This document shows, piece after piece, positions 9,164 to 18,333 of a DNA stretch of 64,000 nucleotides. Position 1 is the stretch's first letter. The number at the start of each line of letters is the position of its first letter. The notes beneath the pieces were generated by a model. The model was not told the origin of the DNA, searched no databases, and saw nothing but the letters and a program-made list of their open reading frames with translations. The position numbers and the translations under genes are program-made. The stretch comes from Roseibium album. GTDB lineage: Bacteria > Pseudomonadota > Alphaproteobacteria > Rhizobiales > Stappiaceae. The stretch is from the NCBI GenBank assembly GCA_001404055.1, contig CXTY01000013.1:62001-126000 (forward strand), read 5' to 3'.

Positions 9164-9892
9164 TCATTGCGAAGTCAAAAACGCTTCAGCATCTCGGAGG
9201 AGAGAGTCCACCTCCTCGTCGTGGACGTTCAAAATAGTGAACTTCTTATGGATGTTTCTGAGATAATCCATGCTTGAACCAGCGAAGCCGGTTCCCGTTG
9301 CCAGGAACCTGATTTGCTCTTCCCGGCTTATAGTATGGTCAATCAACTCGGCATTGTAATCTGCGACAAAGGTAAGTGCTTCAACCGGCCTCTCATCGAC
9401 ACGCGCCTCCACAAAGACCGGGGTATAGGCAGGGCCAACTTGTTCACGTCGCCAGAGCACTTCGGTTTCTTTATCAACCTGATCAAGGGAAATTCTGAAT
9501 AAAAGGCCGTCGCATCCGGAACCTTTGTCCAAGGCAGCCATCAAACCTGGTATTTCAGCGTTGCCCCTCGCACCATAGATGTCCTTGAGGATAAATCGCC
9601 TGGCATAGTTTGGAATGTACGCCCGCCGTACTTCGGCAAATTCGAAGGCTGGATCCCACATCAGCGACCCATAAGCGAAGACCCAAAGATCCTTATTCCG
9701 ATGCCCGGCGAGGGCTTCCAGGCGCATCGCTTCACGCGTTTCGTCCGAATACCACCATTCCGACACCCCAAGCTCCCGCATTTTTTCGGCCAAAACAGCC
9801 GTCGTGAAAGTTCGAAAGAAGGATTGTTGGGGGTCAGCAATAGCAGATCGTAGTTCCGGGTGGTGGTGAAACGGATCCTGATCAAGCGCCAT
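9164..9892 (-). CDS. chaC: Gamma-glutamylcyclotransferase, ChaC family
   Basis: A 242-residue ChaC-like enzyme that releases 5-oxoproline from glutathione (gamma-glutamyl-cysteinylglycine). The signature glycine-rich loop is seen in DLWVFAYGSLMWDPAF, and the conserved RDGLLFRI-like strand appears as GCDGLLFRIS. The N-terminal part resembles other alphaproteobacterial ChaC proteins. The ATG at 9892 is chosen, but an in-frame GTG at 9907 with GGGGAT upstream is equally possible. It stands alone on the minus strand. Confidence 0.88.
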   Translation of the reverse strand: MALDQDPFHHHPELRSAIADPQQSFFRTFTTAVLAEKMRELGVSEWWYSDETREAMRLEALAGHRNKDLWVFAYGSLMWDPAFEFAEVRRAYIPNYARRFILKDIYGARGNAEIPGLMAALDKGSGCDGLLFRISLDQVDKETEVLWRREQVGPAYTPVFVEARVDERPVEALTFVADYNAELIDHTISREEQIRFLATGTGFAGSSMDYLRNIHKKFTILNVHDEEVDSLLRDAEAFLTSQ

Positions 9893-10269
9893 ATTCTTGT
9901 CTTTCACTGTCCGATCCCCAAAGACGTTCTTCCATAGATCTATCTGATGGGTAACGTCGCGTTGTCGTATGACGGTTTGTCTGCGGTGCTGCCGCTCATT
10001 TCAGTTACGCCGAGGTACGCTCCCCACTCTGGGACAGCCTAAGTCATCGTTGGCAGCAAAGGCAGCGTTTTATTTGCAGCTGTGTCTTATCGAGGTTTGT
10101 GACGTATCTCGTCGACGCCATGGTTGTTACAGTCAGCTCTTGCCAAGGAGAGCAACTGGCGAAGGTTGCGTATTTGGTGCAAAGATCCGGCAGAGGCGTG
10201 AGAGTAGTTTTCAAGACAGTTCTTGATAGAAACCGCGGGGAACTGTTGGCTGCACCGACCCGATCAAAA
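9893..10269. other. Intergenic region, no feature recognised
   Basis: About 370 bases between two minus-strand genes. Short open frames occur on both strands but none has a convincing ribosome site or family match, and no tRNA or riboswitch consensus is seen. Confidence 0.4.
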
Positions 10270-10542
10270 CTACGGACACCGCACCTTGTACGGCGTGCCA
10301 TCCGGGTCATAGGCTATGCAATTTTGAGGTGCCGTGATCACGCCGATCAGGCCGCCGCCAACGGCGCCAATGGCAGCGCCAGCCAGTGAAGATCCGACGC
10401 TTGATCCTGCAACAGCGCCAATTGTAGCGCCTGTTGCCGCACCGAGACCGGCACCAATCAGCATCCTGTCCCGTTGGCTTTCGGTACTGTTACAGCTGGC
10501 AAGAAGTAATGCGGCGGCTGCTGCAGCAAATACGCGTCTCAT
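10270..10542 (-). CDS. Glycine-zipper lipoprotein, copy 1
   Basis: A 90-residue protein with a lipoprotein signal (MRRVFAAAAAALLLASC, lipobox LASC, Cys17) followed by a glycine/alanine-rich helical stretch with GxxxG spacing (GAGLGAATGATIGAVAG) and a short C-terminal cap NCIAYDPDGTPYKVRCP with two Cys. This is the YMGG-like glycine-zipper type, small envelope lipoproteins of unknown function. AAGGGG precedes the ATG. It is the most divergent of three tandem copies. Confidence 0.8.
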   Translation of the reverse strand: MRRVFAAAAAALLLASCNSTESQRDRMLIGAGLGAATGATIGAVAGSSVGSSLAGAAIGAVGGGLIGVITAPQNCIAYDPDGTPYKVRCP

Positions 10543-10632
10543 CCGATACCCCTTGGCGAAAGAAAACTTCCGCCAAGGGTGAGGACCTATGGTTAACAGA
10601 TCCTTACCGGTATGATGTTATCCAAAGAGGCT

Positions 10633-10902
10633 TTAGGGGCAAACCACACGGTATGGGTTGCCATAACGGTCATATGCGACGCAGTTCTTCGGCGTTGTTG
10701 CCGCACCGACAATCGCTCCACCAGCAGCACCAATTGCAGCACCTGCAAGAGCAGGGCCCGCGCCGCCGCCCGCAGCCGCACCGATAATGGCACCTGTTGC
10801 GGCACCCAGGCCGCCGCCAACCAGCGCGCGATCTGTCTGACTATCAGACTGGCAGCCTGCCAAAAACGCAGCTGCTGCCGCGACCACAAGTAACTTTTTC
10901 AT
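10633..10902 (-). CDS. Glycine-zipper lipoprotein, copy 2
   Basis: An 89-residue paralogue of its two neighbours: lipobox LAGC in MKKLLVVAAAAAFLAGC, then SDSQTDRALVGGGLGAATG and the zipper region, ending NCVAYDRYGNPYRVVCP. A strong AGGAAGG ribosome site lies before the ATG. The C-terminal cap differs from copy 3 by a single residue, which indicates recent duplication or gene conversion. Mature protein is predicted to be anchored by lipid in the cell envelope. Confidence 0.82.
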   Translation of the reverse strand: MKKLLVVAAAAAFLAGCQSDSQTDRALVGGGLGAATGAIIGAAAGGGAGPALAGAAIGAAGGAIVGAATTPKNCVAYDRYGNPYRVVCP

Positions 10903-10953
10903 ATTTTCCTTCCTACCGGCTAACAGGCCGAATAGGCCCAGGCCACTTTGAAC

Positions 10954-11223
10954 TTACGGGCAAGCTACCCGGTACGGGTTGCCATATCTGTCGTAGGCAA
11001 CACAATTTTTCGGAGTTGTCGCAGAACCGACAATCGCACCGCCGGCGCCACCGATAGCAGCACCAACCAGTGCCCCACCAACGTCACCTGTCGCAGCAGC
11101 ACCAATAGCAGCACCGGTCGCGGCACCGAGACCACCACCAACAAGAGCGCGGTCACGCTGGCTGTCGGACTGGCAACCTGCCAAAGCAATGCCTACGGCA
11201 GCAAGCAGAACAAGCTTCTTCAT
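10954..11223 (-). CDS. Glycine-zipper lipoprotein, copy 3
   Basis: An 89-residue lipoprotein (MKKLVLLAAVGIALAGC, lipobox LAGC) with the same zipper and the cap NCVAYDRYGNPYRVACP. The ATG preceded by AAAAGGAGATAAATTTC is preferred to an upstream in-frame start. It is first in the row on the minus strand, so the three genes could form one transcript with gaps of 51 and 90 bases. Confidence 0.82.
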   Translation of the reverse strand: MKKLVLLAAVGIALAGCQSDSQRDRALVGGGLGAATGAAIGAAATGDVGGALVGAAIGGAGGAIVGSATTPKNCVAYDRYGNPYRVACP

Positions 11224-11346
11224 GAAATTTATCTCCTTTTCGTACCGTTCCGGACGGTGCGTTAAAATCAATGGTCCAAGGGTCCCCGCTCAGAGGATTC
11301 CTGAATCTTGAAAATTCTCACCGAAGGTAAGCTGCTTTGCGCAATT

Positions 11347-11365
11347 GGGCAATCATTGATTGCCC
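11347..11365. other. Perfect hairpin GGGCAATC-ATT-GATTGCCC
   Basis: An 8-base-pair perfect inverted repeat with a 3-base loop lying between pgi and the glycine-zipper genes. There is no T-run, so it may be an RNA-stabilising structure or an operator for the lipoprotein genes. Confidence 0.4.
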
Positions 11366-11447
11366 GGTCCAGGCGGTGGTATCCAAGTATCCAGTTCTGA
11401 GTTCTTCAACGTTGTGAAACAGATAGCGCCCGTGGGGCAAAAGTATG

Positions 11448-11478
11448 ACGGAAGTTCAAGCAATACTTAAACTTCCGT
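11448..11478 (-). terminator. Hairpin after pgi, possible terminator
   Basis: ACGGAAGTT (11448-11456) pairs with AACTTCCGT (11470-11478), a 9-base-pair stem with a 13-base loop, 22 bases beyond the pgi stop. On the minus strand the tail reads CATACTTTTG, a weak T-run. Confidence 0.5.
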
Positions 11479-11500
11479 ATTAGCAGTGCGACTGGTTCTG

Positions 11501-13123
11501 TCAGCTTGTCAGTACTGCCAGCAACCCTTTGGTAGAGGCGTCTTTGGAATCGGTCGAAACTTCCCCCTTGACCATTGGCAGCAGGGCAGTGGCCAGTTCC
11601 TTGCCAAGTTCAACACCCCACTGGTCAAAGGAATTGATGCCCCAGATCACGCCTTCAACAAAGACGCGATGCTCATAAAGCGCAATCAGCCGACCCAGTG
11701 CGAAAGGTGTGAGCTTGTCATAGGCAAGTGTCAGGGAGGGGCGGTCTCCGGGGAAAACCTTATGTGGTGCCAGGCGTTCCACGTCCTGGTTCGACATTCC
11801 GGACGCTTTCAGTAGATCCTCGGCTTCCTGGCGGGTTCGCCCGAGCATGAGGGCTTCTGATTGCGCAAGGCAGTTGGCGACAAGGAGATCATGATGATGT
11901 TTCAGATCGTCTTCATGGCCATTGGCGGCAATCAGGAACTCGCATGGGATGACCGTGGTGCCCTGATGCAGCAGTTGATAAAACGCGTGCTGGCCGTTGG
12001 TGCCGGGTTCACCCCAGACCAAAGGTCCGGTTTCCTGATCGACCGGACTGCCATCAAGTTTCACACGCTTACCGTTGGATTCCATATCAAGCTGCTGCAG
12101 ATAGGCAGGAAGGCGGGAAAGGCGTTGGTCATACGGCAGGACCGCGCGGGCTGAATGTCCTAGAACATCCCTGTTCCAAACACCGATCAGCGCCATCAGA
12201 ACAGGCAGGTTTTTTTCAAGTGGAGCGTCTTTGAAGTGGTTGTCGAGTGCATGTGCGCCTTCAAGGAAGTCTGAAAATGCATCCGGTCCGACCGCAATCA
12301 TCAACGGCAGGCCGATTGCAGACCAGATCGAATAACGACCACCAACCCAGTCCCAGAAACCAAACACCCGGTTTTCGTCAATTCCAAATGATGCAACCTT
12401 GTCGAGGGCGGTCGAAACTGCGGCAAAATGATCACCGACTGCCTCTTCACCCAACGTATCGGCAATCCACTTGCGCGCGGTCTGCGCGTTGGTCATGGTT
12501 TCGATTGTGGTGAAGGTTTTTGAGGCGACAATGATCAGCGTAGACGCTGGATCCAGCTTTTCCAAAGTGTCGGCAATATGAGCGCCGTCAACGTTGGAAA
12601 CATAATGGAGTTCTGGTCCGTCATGATAAGGAGCGAGTGCCAAAGTGGTCATGACTGGCCCCAGGTCAGAGCCGCCAATACCGATATTGACCACGTCCGT
12701 GAACTGCGTTCCAGTGGAGGACGTCAAATCGCCGGAACGAACGGCCTCGGAAAAATCAGCCATGGCGGCGAGAACTGCGCGGACGTCCGGCATGACTTCC
12801 TGTCCATCGACCAGTACAGCTTCTTCGGACTGATTGCGCAGGGCGGTGTGAAGAACGGCTCGTTTTTCCGTACCATTGATCTTTTCACCGGCAAACATCG
12901 CGGTTCGTTTGCCCTCAACATCAGCTGAACGGGCAAGGTCGAACAGCTCTGCCATGGCTTCTGAATCGATCTTCGATTTGGAGTAATCCAGAAGCAGATC
13001 GTCAAAACGGGCCGTGAACTTGTCAAATCTGGTTGGGTCGGCTGCAAACAAGTCCCGGAGCGTTGTGTTCTTCAGAGTTTCTGCCCTTTGGCCAAGAGAA
13101 ACAAATGCTGCTTCGAGCGCCAT
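11501..13123 (-). CDS. pgi: Glucose-6-phosphate isomerase
   Basis: A 540-residue phosphoglucose isomerase, interconverting glucose-6-phosphate and fructose-6-phosphate in the cytosol. The family signatures [35 protein letters not shown] and [20 protein letters not shown] are intact. In this window it is the step that carries FrcK-made fructose-6-phosphate into the Entner-Doudoroff route (zwf, edd, eda), which lies just upstream on the same strand. A CG-centred imperfect palindrome (13135-13148) lies 11 bases before its ATG, similar to sites before edd and zwf. Confidence 0.97.
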   Translation of the reverse strand: MALEAAFVSLGQRAETLKNTTLRDLFAADPTRFDKFTARFDDLLLDYSKSKIDSEAMAELFDLARSADVEGKRTAMFAGEKINGTEKRAVLHTALRNQSEEAVLVDGQEVMPDVRAVLAAMADFSEAVRSGDLTSSTGTQFTDVVNIGIGGSDLGPVMTTLALAPYHDGPELHYVSNVDGAHIADTLEKLDPASTLIIVASKTFTTIETMTNAQTARKWIADTLGEEAVGDHFAAVSTALDKVASFGIDENRVFGFWDWVGGRYSIWSAIGLPLMIAVGPDAFSDFLEGAHALDNHFKDAPLEKNLPVLMALIGVWNRDVLGHSARAVLPYDQRLSRLPAYLQQLDMESNGKRVKLDGSPVDQETGPLVWGEPGTNGQHAFYQLLHQGTTVIPCEFLIAANGHEDDLKHHHDLLVANCLAQSEALMLGRTRQEAEDLLKASGMSNQDVERLAPHKVFPGDRPSLTLAYDKLTPFALGRLIALYEHRVFVEGVIWGINSFDQWGVELGKELATALLPMVKGEVSTDSKDASTKGLLAVLTS

Positions 13124-13484
13124 GCTACATCCCCATAAATCGATTGAATTGCCTGAATTCTTGCTGTTTCAAGCGTCGCGCTTCAGATAGCACAGCAACA
13201 TCGCAAGGGGGAGTGAAAATTCAGGATATTTGCCTCATAGAACCTACGAAAGACGAAATCGCTATCGGTTGAATGACTGTCGATGGACCGAGGCAGATAA
13301 TTTGATCACTGAAATGGTGTGAGTTCGATTTAAGGATTTTTCTCAAAGTAACTTTCGGAGCAATTCCTATCCTTATTGACCGGAAATTAGGAAATTTGGC
13401 TGAATATTTCCTATGCCGGAAGGGCCCGCTCAGGGGTTTCATTTATCAGGCGAGAATCAATATTACTTAGGGTAAGTTTGAGGC
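13124..13484. other. Divergent control region pgi / PilZ gene
   Basis: About 360 bases between the divergent starts of pgi and the PilZ protein. It carries the CG-centred site near pgi and an AT-rich interval with AGGAAAT...ATTTCCT arms around 13390-13413. No further gene is seen. Confidence 0.45.
13135..13148. promoter_or_regulatory. Candidate LacI-type operator upstream of pgi
   Basis: ATAAATCGATTGAA, a CG-centred imperfect palindrome (core AATCGATT) immediately upstream of pgi. It resembles the sites at 16735-16748 and 18334-18347 before edd and zwf. LacI-family operators characteristically have a central CG. Confidence 0.4.
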
Positions 13485-14090
13485 ATGAGTTCTGAAAAAA
13501 AATCCCATGGTTTAGCCCACCTTCAGGATCAGCCGGAGGCTGAGGAAAAAGTTCTGGTGGTTGATTTCGACAACCTGGCTGTCATCGACGCGGTTGTCTC
13601 CAACGTCAGTGAATGGGGATGCCGCCTCGTGTCTGACGATGTGAAGGAACTCTATAGGAGTGTGGGAATTCGCTTGTTGGGTGCGAACAAAATGGTCAAG
13701 GCCCAGATTACTTCGGTAAAGGACACCGACGCGGCCGTTGTTTTCGTGAAGAATGAGAAAACAGTTTCAGAGAAGCGCCGTGAGAAGCGCAACAATGTCA
13801 GCCTGCCAGTCAAAATTGCTGACCTTGAAGGACTTACCGAAATAGTTGGAACGATTATCGATGCCGGAAACAACGGCTGCCAAATCAAGGCAGAAGGGTT
13901 GACGGCATTGCCTGAGGAAGTTGTGCTGACGATGAAAAAGTTCAAAAGGCCTGTCGTCGCCGAATTTGCCTGGCGAAACGACACGTCAGCCGGAATGAGA
14001 CTGCTGTGGAACCGCACTCTGGAAGAAAACGAAGAAGATGACGACGAGGAAGACTTCGAAGTCGGACATTCTGCTGCTGCAGGCGCCTGA
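13485..14090 (+). CDS. PilZ domain protein with a degenerate N-terminal PilZ-like repeat
   Basis: A 201-residue soluble protein. The second half (about residues 103-175) reads as a PilZ domain: an RxxxR-type start in EKRREKRNNVSLPVKI and a D/NxSxxG-like segment IIDAGNNGCQIK, although Ser is replaced by Gly/Asn. The first half repeats the fold signature in DAVVSNVSEWGCRLVSDD but lacks the arginine motif. PilZ domains bind cyclic di-GMP to control motility, polysaccharide or adhesion; the weakened motif makes binding uncertain. The C-terminus is very acidic (ENEEDDDEEDFE). It is transcribed alone, convergent with eda. Confidence 0.75.
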   Translation: MSSEKKSHGLAHLQDQPEAEEKVLVVDFDNLAVIDAVVSNVSEWGCRLVSDDVKELYRSVGIRLLGANKMVKAQITSVKDTDAAVVFVKNEKTVSEKRREKRNNVSLPVKIADLEGLTEIVGTIIDAGNNGCQIKAEGLTALPEEVVLTMKKFKRPVVAEFAWRNDTSAGMRLLWNRTLEENEEDDDEEDFEVGHSAAAGA

Positions 14091-14104
14091 AATCAGACGC
14101 CTGC
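14079..14104. terminator. Hairpin between convergent PilZ gene and eda
   Basis: GCAGGCG (14079-14085) pairs with CGCCTGC (14098-14104) around a 12-base loop, overlapping the PilZ gene stop and lying next to the eda stop. The following CATTTGC is a poor T-run, so termination is only a suggestion. Confidence 0.4.
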
Positions 14105-14112
14105 GCATTTGC

Positions 14113-14751
14113 TCAGTCATTCAGGCCGGCAGCTGCCCTTGCGCGTTCTTCAATCCCGCTCCAGTCTTCTGAAGCAATCGCTTTGGCATCGGCGATCCAG
14201 GATCCCCCGACACACAATACATTTGGCAGTTTCAGATAGTCCGGTGCCTTGTCCAGACTGACACCGCCGGTTGGGCAGAATTTTGCTGCTGCCAATGGCG
14301 AGGACAGCGATTTCAGATAAGAAGCGCCGCCAGCCTGTTCGGCAGGGAAAAACTTGAGACGCTCATAACCACGTTCCAAAAGCAGCATGACTTCGGAGGC
14401 CGTTGCCGCACCGGGCAAAAGCGGGACACTGTGCTCGTCAGCGGCATCCAGCAGAGTATCGGTCGCTCCGGGTGAGACGATGAACTGCGAGCCCGCGGAG
14501 ACCGCAGCGTCATACTGTTTGCCGTTCAAAACGGTGCCTGCGCCAACGATTGCGCCCTTCACATGGGTGTTGACGGCGTTGATTGCTTCAAGAGCATGTG
14601 GTGTTCGCAGGGTGATCTCAATTGCCGGAAGACCGCCAGCTACAAGCGCCTCAGCCATCGGAACCGCTTTTTTGGGGTCTTCCACAACCAGAACCGGGAT
14701 CACCGGCGCGGCGCACATCACTGCTTCAATTTTTTTTATGTCTTGGGCCAC
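14113..14751 (-). CDS. eda: 2-dehydro-3-deoxy-phosphogluconate (KDPG) aldolase
   Basis: A 212-residue class I KDPG aldolase, which splits KDPG to pyruvate and glyceraldehyde-3-phosphate, the last Entner-Doudoroff step. Family motifs are present: GLPAIEITLRTPHAL, the GAGTVLN strand, and LKFFPAEQAGG carrying the Schiff-base Lys, followed by KFCPTGGV. The start is a GTG preceded by AGGAG. It lies 84 bases after edd on the same strand and is probably the last gene of the zwf-edd-eda transcript. Confidence 0.96.
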   Translation of the reverse strand: MAQDIKKIEAVMCAAPVIPVLVVEDPKKAVPMAEALVAGGLPAIEITLRTPHALEAINAVNTHVKGAIVGAGTVLNGKQYDAAVSAGSQFIVSPGATDTLLDAADEHSVPLLPGAATASEVMLLLERGYERLKFFPAEQAGGASYLKSLSSPLAAAKFCPTGGVSLDKAPDYLKLPNVLCVGGSWIADAKAIASEDWSGIEERARAAAGLND

Positions 14752-14835
14752 GGAGGTCTCCTAATTCGATTTGGTTGTCACCGCTGCGAAGACACTGTCA
14801 GTCGCTACGAGACTATAGGTCGGTTGCTCGGGATC

Positions 14836-16656
14836 TTAATCCCCAAATACATGCGCGCCGGTATCTGCCGCACCAACGTTCGCCCGGAAGGCAGCGAAGA
14901 GGTCGCGGCCAACGCCAAACTGGTGGTCACTCAAATCAGCTTGCGCAAGCGGGCGAGCGTTGAATTCTGCATCATCAACCAGAACCCTCAATTCGCCAGT
15001 GATGGCATCGACCCGGATCATGTCGCCATCCTGGATCTTCGCGATTGGGCCACCATTGGCTGCCTCAGGTGTCACATGGATTGCTGCCGGTACCTTGCCG
15101 GAAGCGCCTGACATGCGGCCATCTGTAATCAAGGCAACCTTGTGACCCCGGTCCTGCAGAATGCCGAGGCATGGGGTCAGCTTGTGCAGTTCCGGCATGC
15201 CCATTGCCTTGGGGCCCTGGAAGCGAACAACAGCAGCAATATCGCCTGTCAGTTCCTTGTTATTAAAGGCAGCCAGGAAATCTTCCTGCGAATGAAACAC
15301 GCGAGCAGGGGCTTCAATGACATGACGTTCCTTGGCAACGGCTGAAATCTTGATGACTGCCTTGCCGAAATTGCCATTCAGCATCTTCAGGCCGCCTGTC
15401 GGCTGGAACGCCTTGGCGAGAGGGGCCAGGACGGTTTCGTCGCCCGATGCTTCTTGTATCTCTTCGCGCAGGACGTTGCCGTCTGCATCGAGCTTCGCTT
15501 CGACGGTATAACCGGAGAGATCGGTACCATTTACCGTTTTGACGTCCTGGTGCAAATAGCCGTCAGACATCAACTCGCGGATCAGGAATGCGAGACCGCC
15601 AGCCGCCTGGAAGTGGTTCACATCCGCTTTGCCGTTCGGATAGACACGGGCAAGAAGCGGCACGACATCGGACAGTTCAGAAATATCATCCCAGGTCAGC
15701 TTAATTCCAGCTGCCGCCGCAATGGCAACCAGATGCATGGTGTGATTGGTTGAGCCACCGGTTGCGTGTAGACCAACAACGCCGTTCACGATTGCCTTTT
15801 CATCAATGATTTCACCTGCGGGTGTGAATTCGTTTCCGAGGGCGGAAATCGCAATAGCGCGTCTGGCTGCTTCCTTGGTCAGGGCGTCACGCAAAGGCGT
15901 GCCCGGATTGATGAAGGATGCACCAGGCATGTGCAGTCCCATGATCTCCATCAGCATCTGGTTAGAGTTCGCGGTGCCATAAAAAGTGCAAGTGCCAGGG
16001 CCGTGATAAGCTTTGGATTCGCTCTCAAGCAGCGCATCACGGCCAACCTTGCCTTCCGCATAGAGTTGGCGAACTTTTGCCTTGTCGTCATTTGAAATGC
16101 CTGTGGTCATAGGACCGGCGGGAACAAAAACTGCCGGCATATGTCCAAAGGAAAGAGCTGCAATGGCGAGACCCGGGACGATCTTGTCGCAGATACCGAG
16201 GAACACAGCTGCATCGAACATCTGGTGGGAGAGACCAACTGCCGCTGACATCGCGATCACGTCTCGCGAGAAAAGCGAAAGTTCCATGCCTTCCTGGCCC
16301 TGCGTAACGCCGTCACACATGGCCGGGACACCGCCGGCAACCTGAGCGACAGCACCAACTTCGTGCGCTGCGTCGCGGATCAGGGCCGGGTAGGTTTCAT
16401 AGGGCTGATGCGCTGAAAGCATGTCATTGTAAGAGGTGATGATGCCAAGGTTGGGCACAACATCACCGGAAAGAGCCTGCTTGTCCGAAACTCCGCAGGC
16501 GGCAAATCCGTGTGCAAGGTTTCCGCAAGACAGGCGTGAGCGCTGAGGACCTTTGTCTGCTGCCTTGCCGATCCGTTCAAGATAGATAGAACGGCTGTCC
16601 TGGCTGCGCTTGACGATCCGTTCGGTGACATCGCCGATGCGATCCTGGATTGTCAT
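14836..16656 (-). CDS. edd: 6-phosphogluconate dehydratase
   Basis: A 606-residue member of the IlvD/Edd family, dehydrating 6-phosphogluconate to KDPG with an iron-sulfur cluster. Visible signatures are the [22 protein letters not shown] stretch, [10 protein letters not shown] and [21 protein letters not shown], and cluster cysteines in CGNLAHG, CDKIVPG and the [12 protein letters not shown] region. Length and ends match the family. It follows zwf with a 131-base gap; pgl, which commonly sits there in rhizobial zwf-pgl-edd operons, is absent. A perfect CG-centred palindrome lies 79 bases before its ATG, so edd may have its own promoter. Confidence 0.97.
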   Translation of the reverse strand: MTIQDRIGDVTERIVKRSQDSRSIYLERIGKAADKGPQRSRLSCGNLAHGFAACGVSDKQALSGDVVPNLGIITSYNDMLSAHQPYETYPALIRDAAHEVGAVAQVAGGVPAMCDGVTQGQEGMELSLFSRDVIAMSAAVGLSHQMFDAAVFLGICDKIVPGLAIAALSFGHMPAVFVPAGPMTTGISNDDKAKVRQLYAEGKVGRDALLESESKAYHGPGTCTFYGTANSNQMLMEIMGLHMPGASFINPGTPLRDALTKEAARRAIAISALGNEFTPAGEIIDEKAIVNGVVGLHATGGSTNHTMHLVAIAAAAGIKLTWDDISELSDVVPLLARVYPNGKADVNHFQAAGGLAFLIRELMSDGYLHQDVKTVNGTDLSGYTVEAKLDADGNVLREEIQEASGDETVLAPLAKAFQPTGGLKMLNGNFGKAVIKISAVAKERHVIEAPARVFHSQEDFLAAFNNKELTGDIAAVVRFQGPKAMGMPELHKLTPCLGILQDRGHKVALITDGRMSGASGKVPAAIHVTPEAANGGPIAKIQDGDMIRVDAITGELRVLVDDAEFNARPLAQADLSDHQFGVGRDLFAAFRANVGAADTGAHVFGD

Positions 16657-16734
16657 GACCTTGTGTCCTTTCCTGGCCGGGTGCCGGCTGGGTTATCTAC
16701 ATCAGCAAATAGGGCGAAACGCCCCGACTGCGAT

Positions 16735-16748
16735 TTTAATCGATTAAA
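16735..16748. promoter_or_regulatory. Candidate LacI-type operator upstream of edd
   Basis: TTTAATCGATTAAA, a perfect 14-base palindrome with a central CG, 79 bases upstream of edd and downstream of zwf. The form fits a LacI-family operator; CceR-type regulators of alphaproteobacterial central carbon genes are a natural candidate, but no regulator gene is in the window. Confidence 0.55.
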
Positions 16749-16760
16749 GTGACGTAAGCC

Positions 16761-16780
16761 TCGCAGGGAATACCCTGCGA
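16761..16780. other. Perfect hairpin after zwf
   Basis: TCGCAGGG-AATA-CCCTGCGA, an 8-base-pair stem with a 4-base loop, 8 bases beyond the zwf stop. It lacks a T-run, so it may protect the zwf mRNA end or pause transcription before edd. Confidence 0.5.
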
Positions 16781-16787
16781 GAACCTG

Positions 16788-18263
16788 CTAGTTATTGTCT
16801 TCTTCGGCCCAGGTCCGTCCGTCCCGCTCGACCAGTGCGATGGAAGCCGAGGGCCCCCATGTGCCAGCGGTGTAGCCCTTGGGCATATCCTTCGACGCGG
16901 CCCATGCGGACAGGATCGGATCGACCCACGCCCAGGCTGCATCCACTTCGTCGCGGCGCATGAACAGGGTCTGGTTGCCGCGGATGACATCCATGATAAG
17001 GCGCTCGTATGCATCCGGGTTCCGAACCTTGAATTCTTCGGCAAAACTCATGTCGAGTGGAACCTGGCGAAGACGCATGCCGCCAGGGCCTGGGTCCTTG
17101 ATCATGACTTGCATCTGGACACCTTCATCCGGCTGAAGGCGGATAACCAGAGTGTTGGCGGTGATTGCACCGGCCTCTGTGTCAAAGATCGAATGTGGGA
17201 TCGGACGGAAATGCACGACAATTTCCGATACACGCTGCGCCAGCCTCTTTCCGGTGCGCAGGTAGAACGGAACGCCCGCCCAACGCCAGTTGGCAATTTC
17301 AGCTTTCAGCGCGACAAATGTCTCTGTCCGGCTTTCATCGTTGCCAAGCTCTTCCAGATAGCCCGGAACTGCGCCACCTGCAGAAGCACCCGCACGGTAC
17401 TGACCACGAACTGTCTGCTTGTCGATATTCTGGGCATCGACTGGAGAAAGGGCTTTCAGGACTTTCAGTTTTTCATCCCGAACACTGTCTGCGTTCATGG
17501 ACTCAGGCGGTTCCATGGCAACAAGGCAGAGGAGTTGCAAAATGTGGTTCTGGACCATGTCGCGCAGTGCGCCTGCGGTATCATAGTATCCCGCGCGTCC
17601 TCCGACACCGAGGGATTCAGCAACGGTAATCTGTACATGATCGATGTGCGCAGCGTTCCACAGCGGTTCAAACAAGGCATTGGCAAAGCGCAATGCCATC
17701 AGGTTCTGAACCGTTTCCTTGCCAAGGTAATGGTCGATACGGAAAATCTGATCTTCGTTGAAGACGGCGCCGACCGTGTCGTTCAGTGCCTTTGCAGAAG
17801 CACCGTCCTTGCCGATCGGTTTTTCCATGACAACACGGGAGCTGTCGGTGACAACGCCGATCTTGCCGAGATTTTCGCAAATCGTACCAAACAAATCCGG
17901 GCCAACTGCCAGATAAAAGGCGCGGATAACGTCATCCCGCTCGTCCAGAATAGTCTTCAGACCTTCAAATCCAGCGCCCGTTGCGACGTCGATTTTGACA
18001 TAACGAAGACGCTTGAGAAACTGTTCAAGCGCTTCATCATTCAAGTCGCTGACATGTTCCTTGAGGGCCTTGAGTGCATAGTCCCTGTAATCATCGTCGG
18101 TATAGTCGCGACGGGCGCTGCAGATAATGCGCGCATTTTCAGGCAACTGACCATCCGCGTCCCTGTGATACAAGGCAGGCAGAAGCTTGCGATTTGCCAG
18201 GTCTCCAGACGCCCCGAATACGACTAGGTCGAATTCTTCAACTTCAATGACGCGTACCGCCAT
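16788..18263 (-). CDS. zwf: Glucose-6-phosphate 1-dehydrogenase
   Basis: A 491-residue G6P dehydrogenase making 6-phosphogluconolactone and NAD(P)H. Motifs: the dinucleotide-binding FGASGDLANRKLLPALY, the substrate-binding RIDHYLGKETVQNL with its catalytic His/Lys, and the VPFYLRTGKRL segment. The ATG at 18263 has GGAAGGGA upstream; an earlier TTG is ignored. It is followed by edd and eda and preceded by the frc fructose operon on the same strand. A CG-centred palindrome lies 71 bases upstream of the start. Confidence 0.97.
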   Translation of the reverse strand: MAVRVIEVEEFDLVVFGASGDLANRKLLPALYHRDADGQLPENARIICSARRDYTDDDYRDYALKALKEHVSDLNDEALEQFLKRLRYVKIDVATGAGFEGLKTILDERDDVIRAFYLAVGPDLFGTICENLGKIGVVTDSSRVVMEKPIGKDGASAKALNDTVGAVFNEDQIFRIDHYLGKETVQNLMALRFANALFEPLWNAAHIDHVQITVAESLGVGGRAGYYDTAGALRDMVQNHILQLLCLVAMEPPESMNADSVRDEKLKVLKALSPVDAQNIDKQTVRGQYRAGASAGGAVPGYLEELGNDESRTETFVALKAEIANWRWAGVPFYLRTGKRLAQRVSEIVVHFRPIPHSIFDTEAGAITANTLVIRLQPDEGVQMQVMIKDPGPGGMRLRQVPLDMSFAEEFKVRNPDAYERLIMDVIRGNQTLFMRRDEVDAAWAWVDPILSAWAASKDMPKGYTAGTWGPSASIALVERDGRTWAEEDNN

Positions 18264-18333
18264 AAACAAATCCCTTCCAGACAGCTATTCTGTTCACCGA
18301 GTGCCGATGCGTGGATTGATTTTCAACGGCCTT

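Noticed and set aside
8976..9266. Possible small plus-strand gene between the hydrolase and chaC
   Set aside because: It runs into chaC in antisense and lacks a ribosome site and any recognisable motif.
10099..10582. Plus-strand frames opposite the glycine-zipper genes
   Set aside because: These are mirror images of the repetitive Gly/Ala codons on the minus strand.
17109..18227. A 372-residue plus-strand open frame antisense to zwf
   Set aside because: It lies wholly opposite zwf, has no ribosome site or family match, and is explained by codon bias on the real strand.
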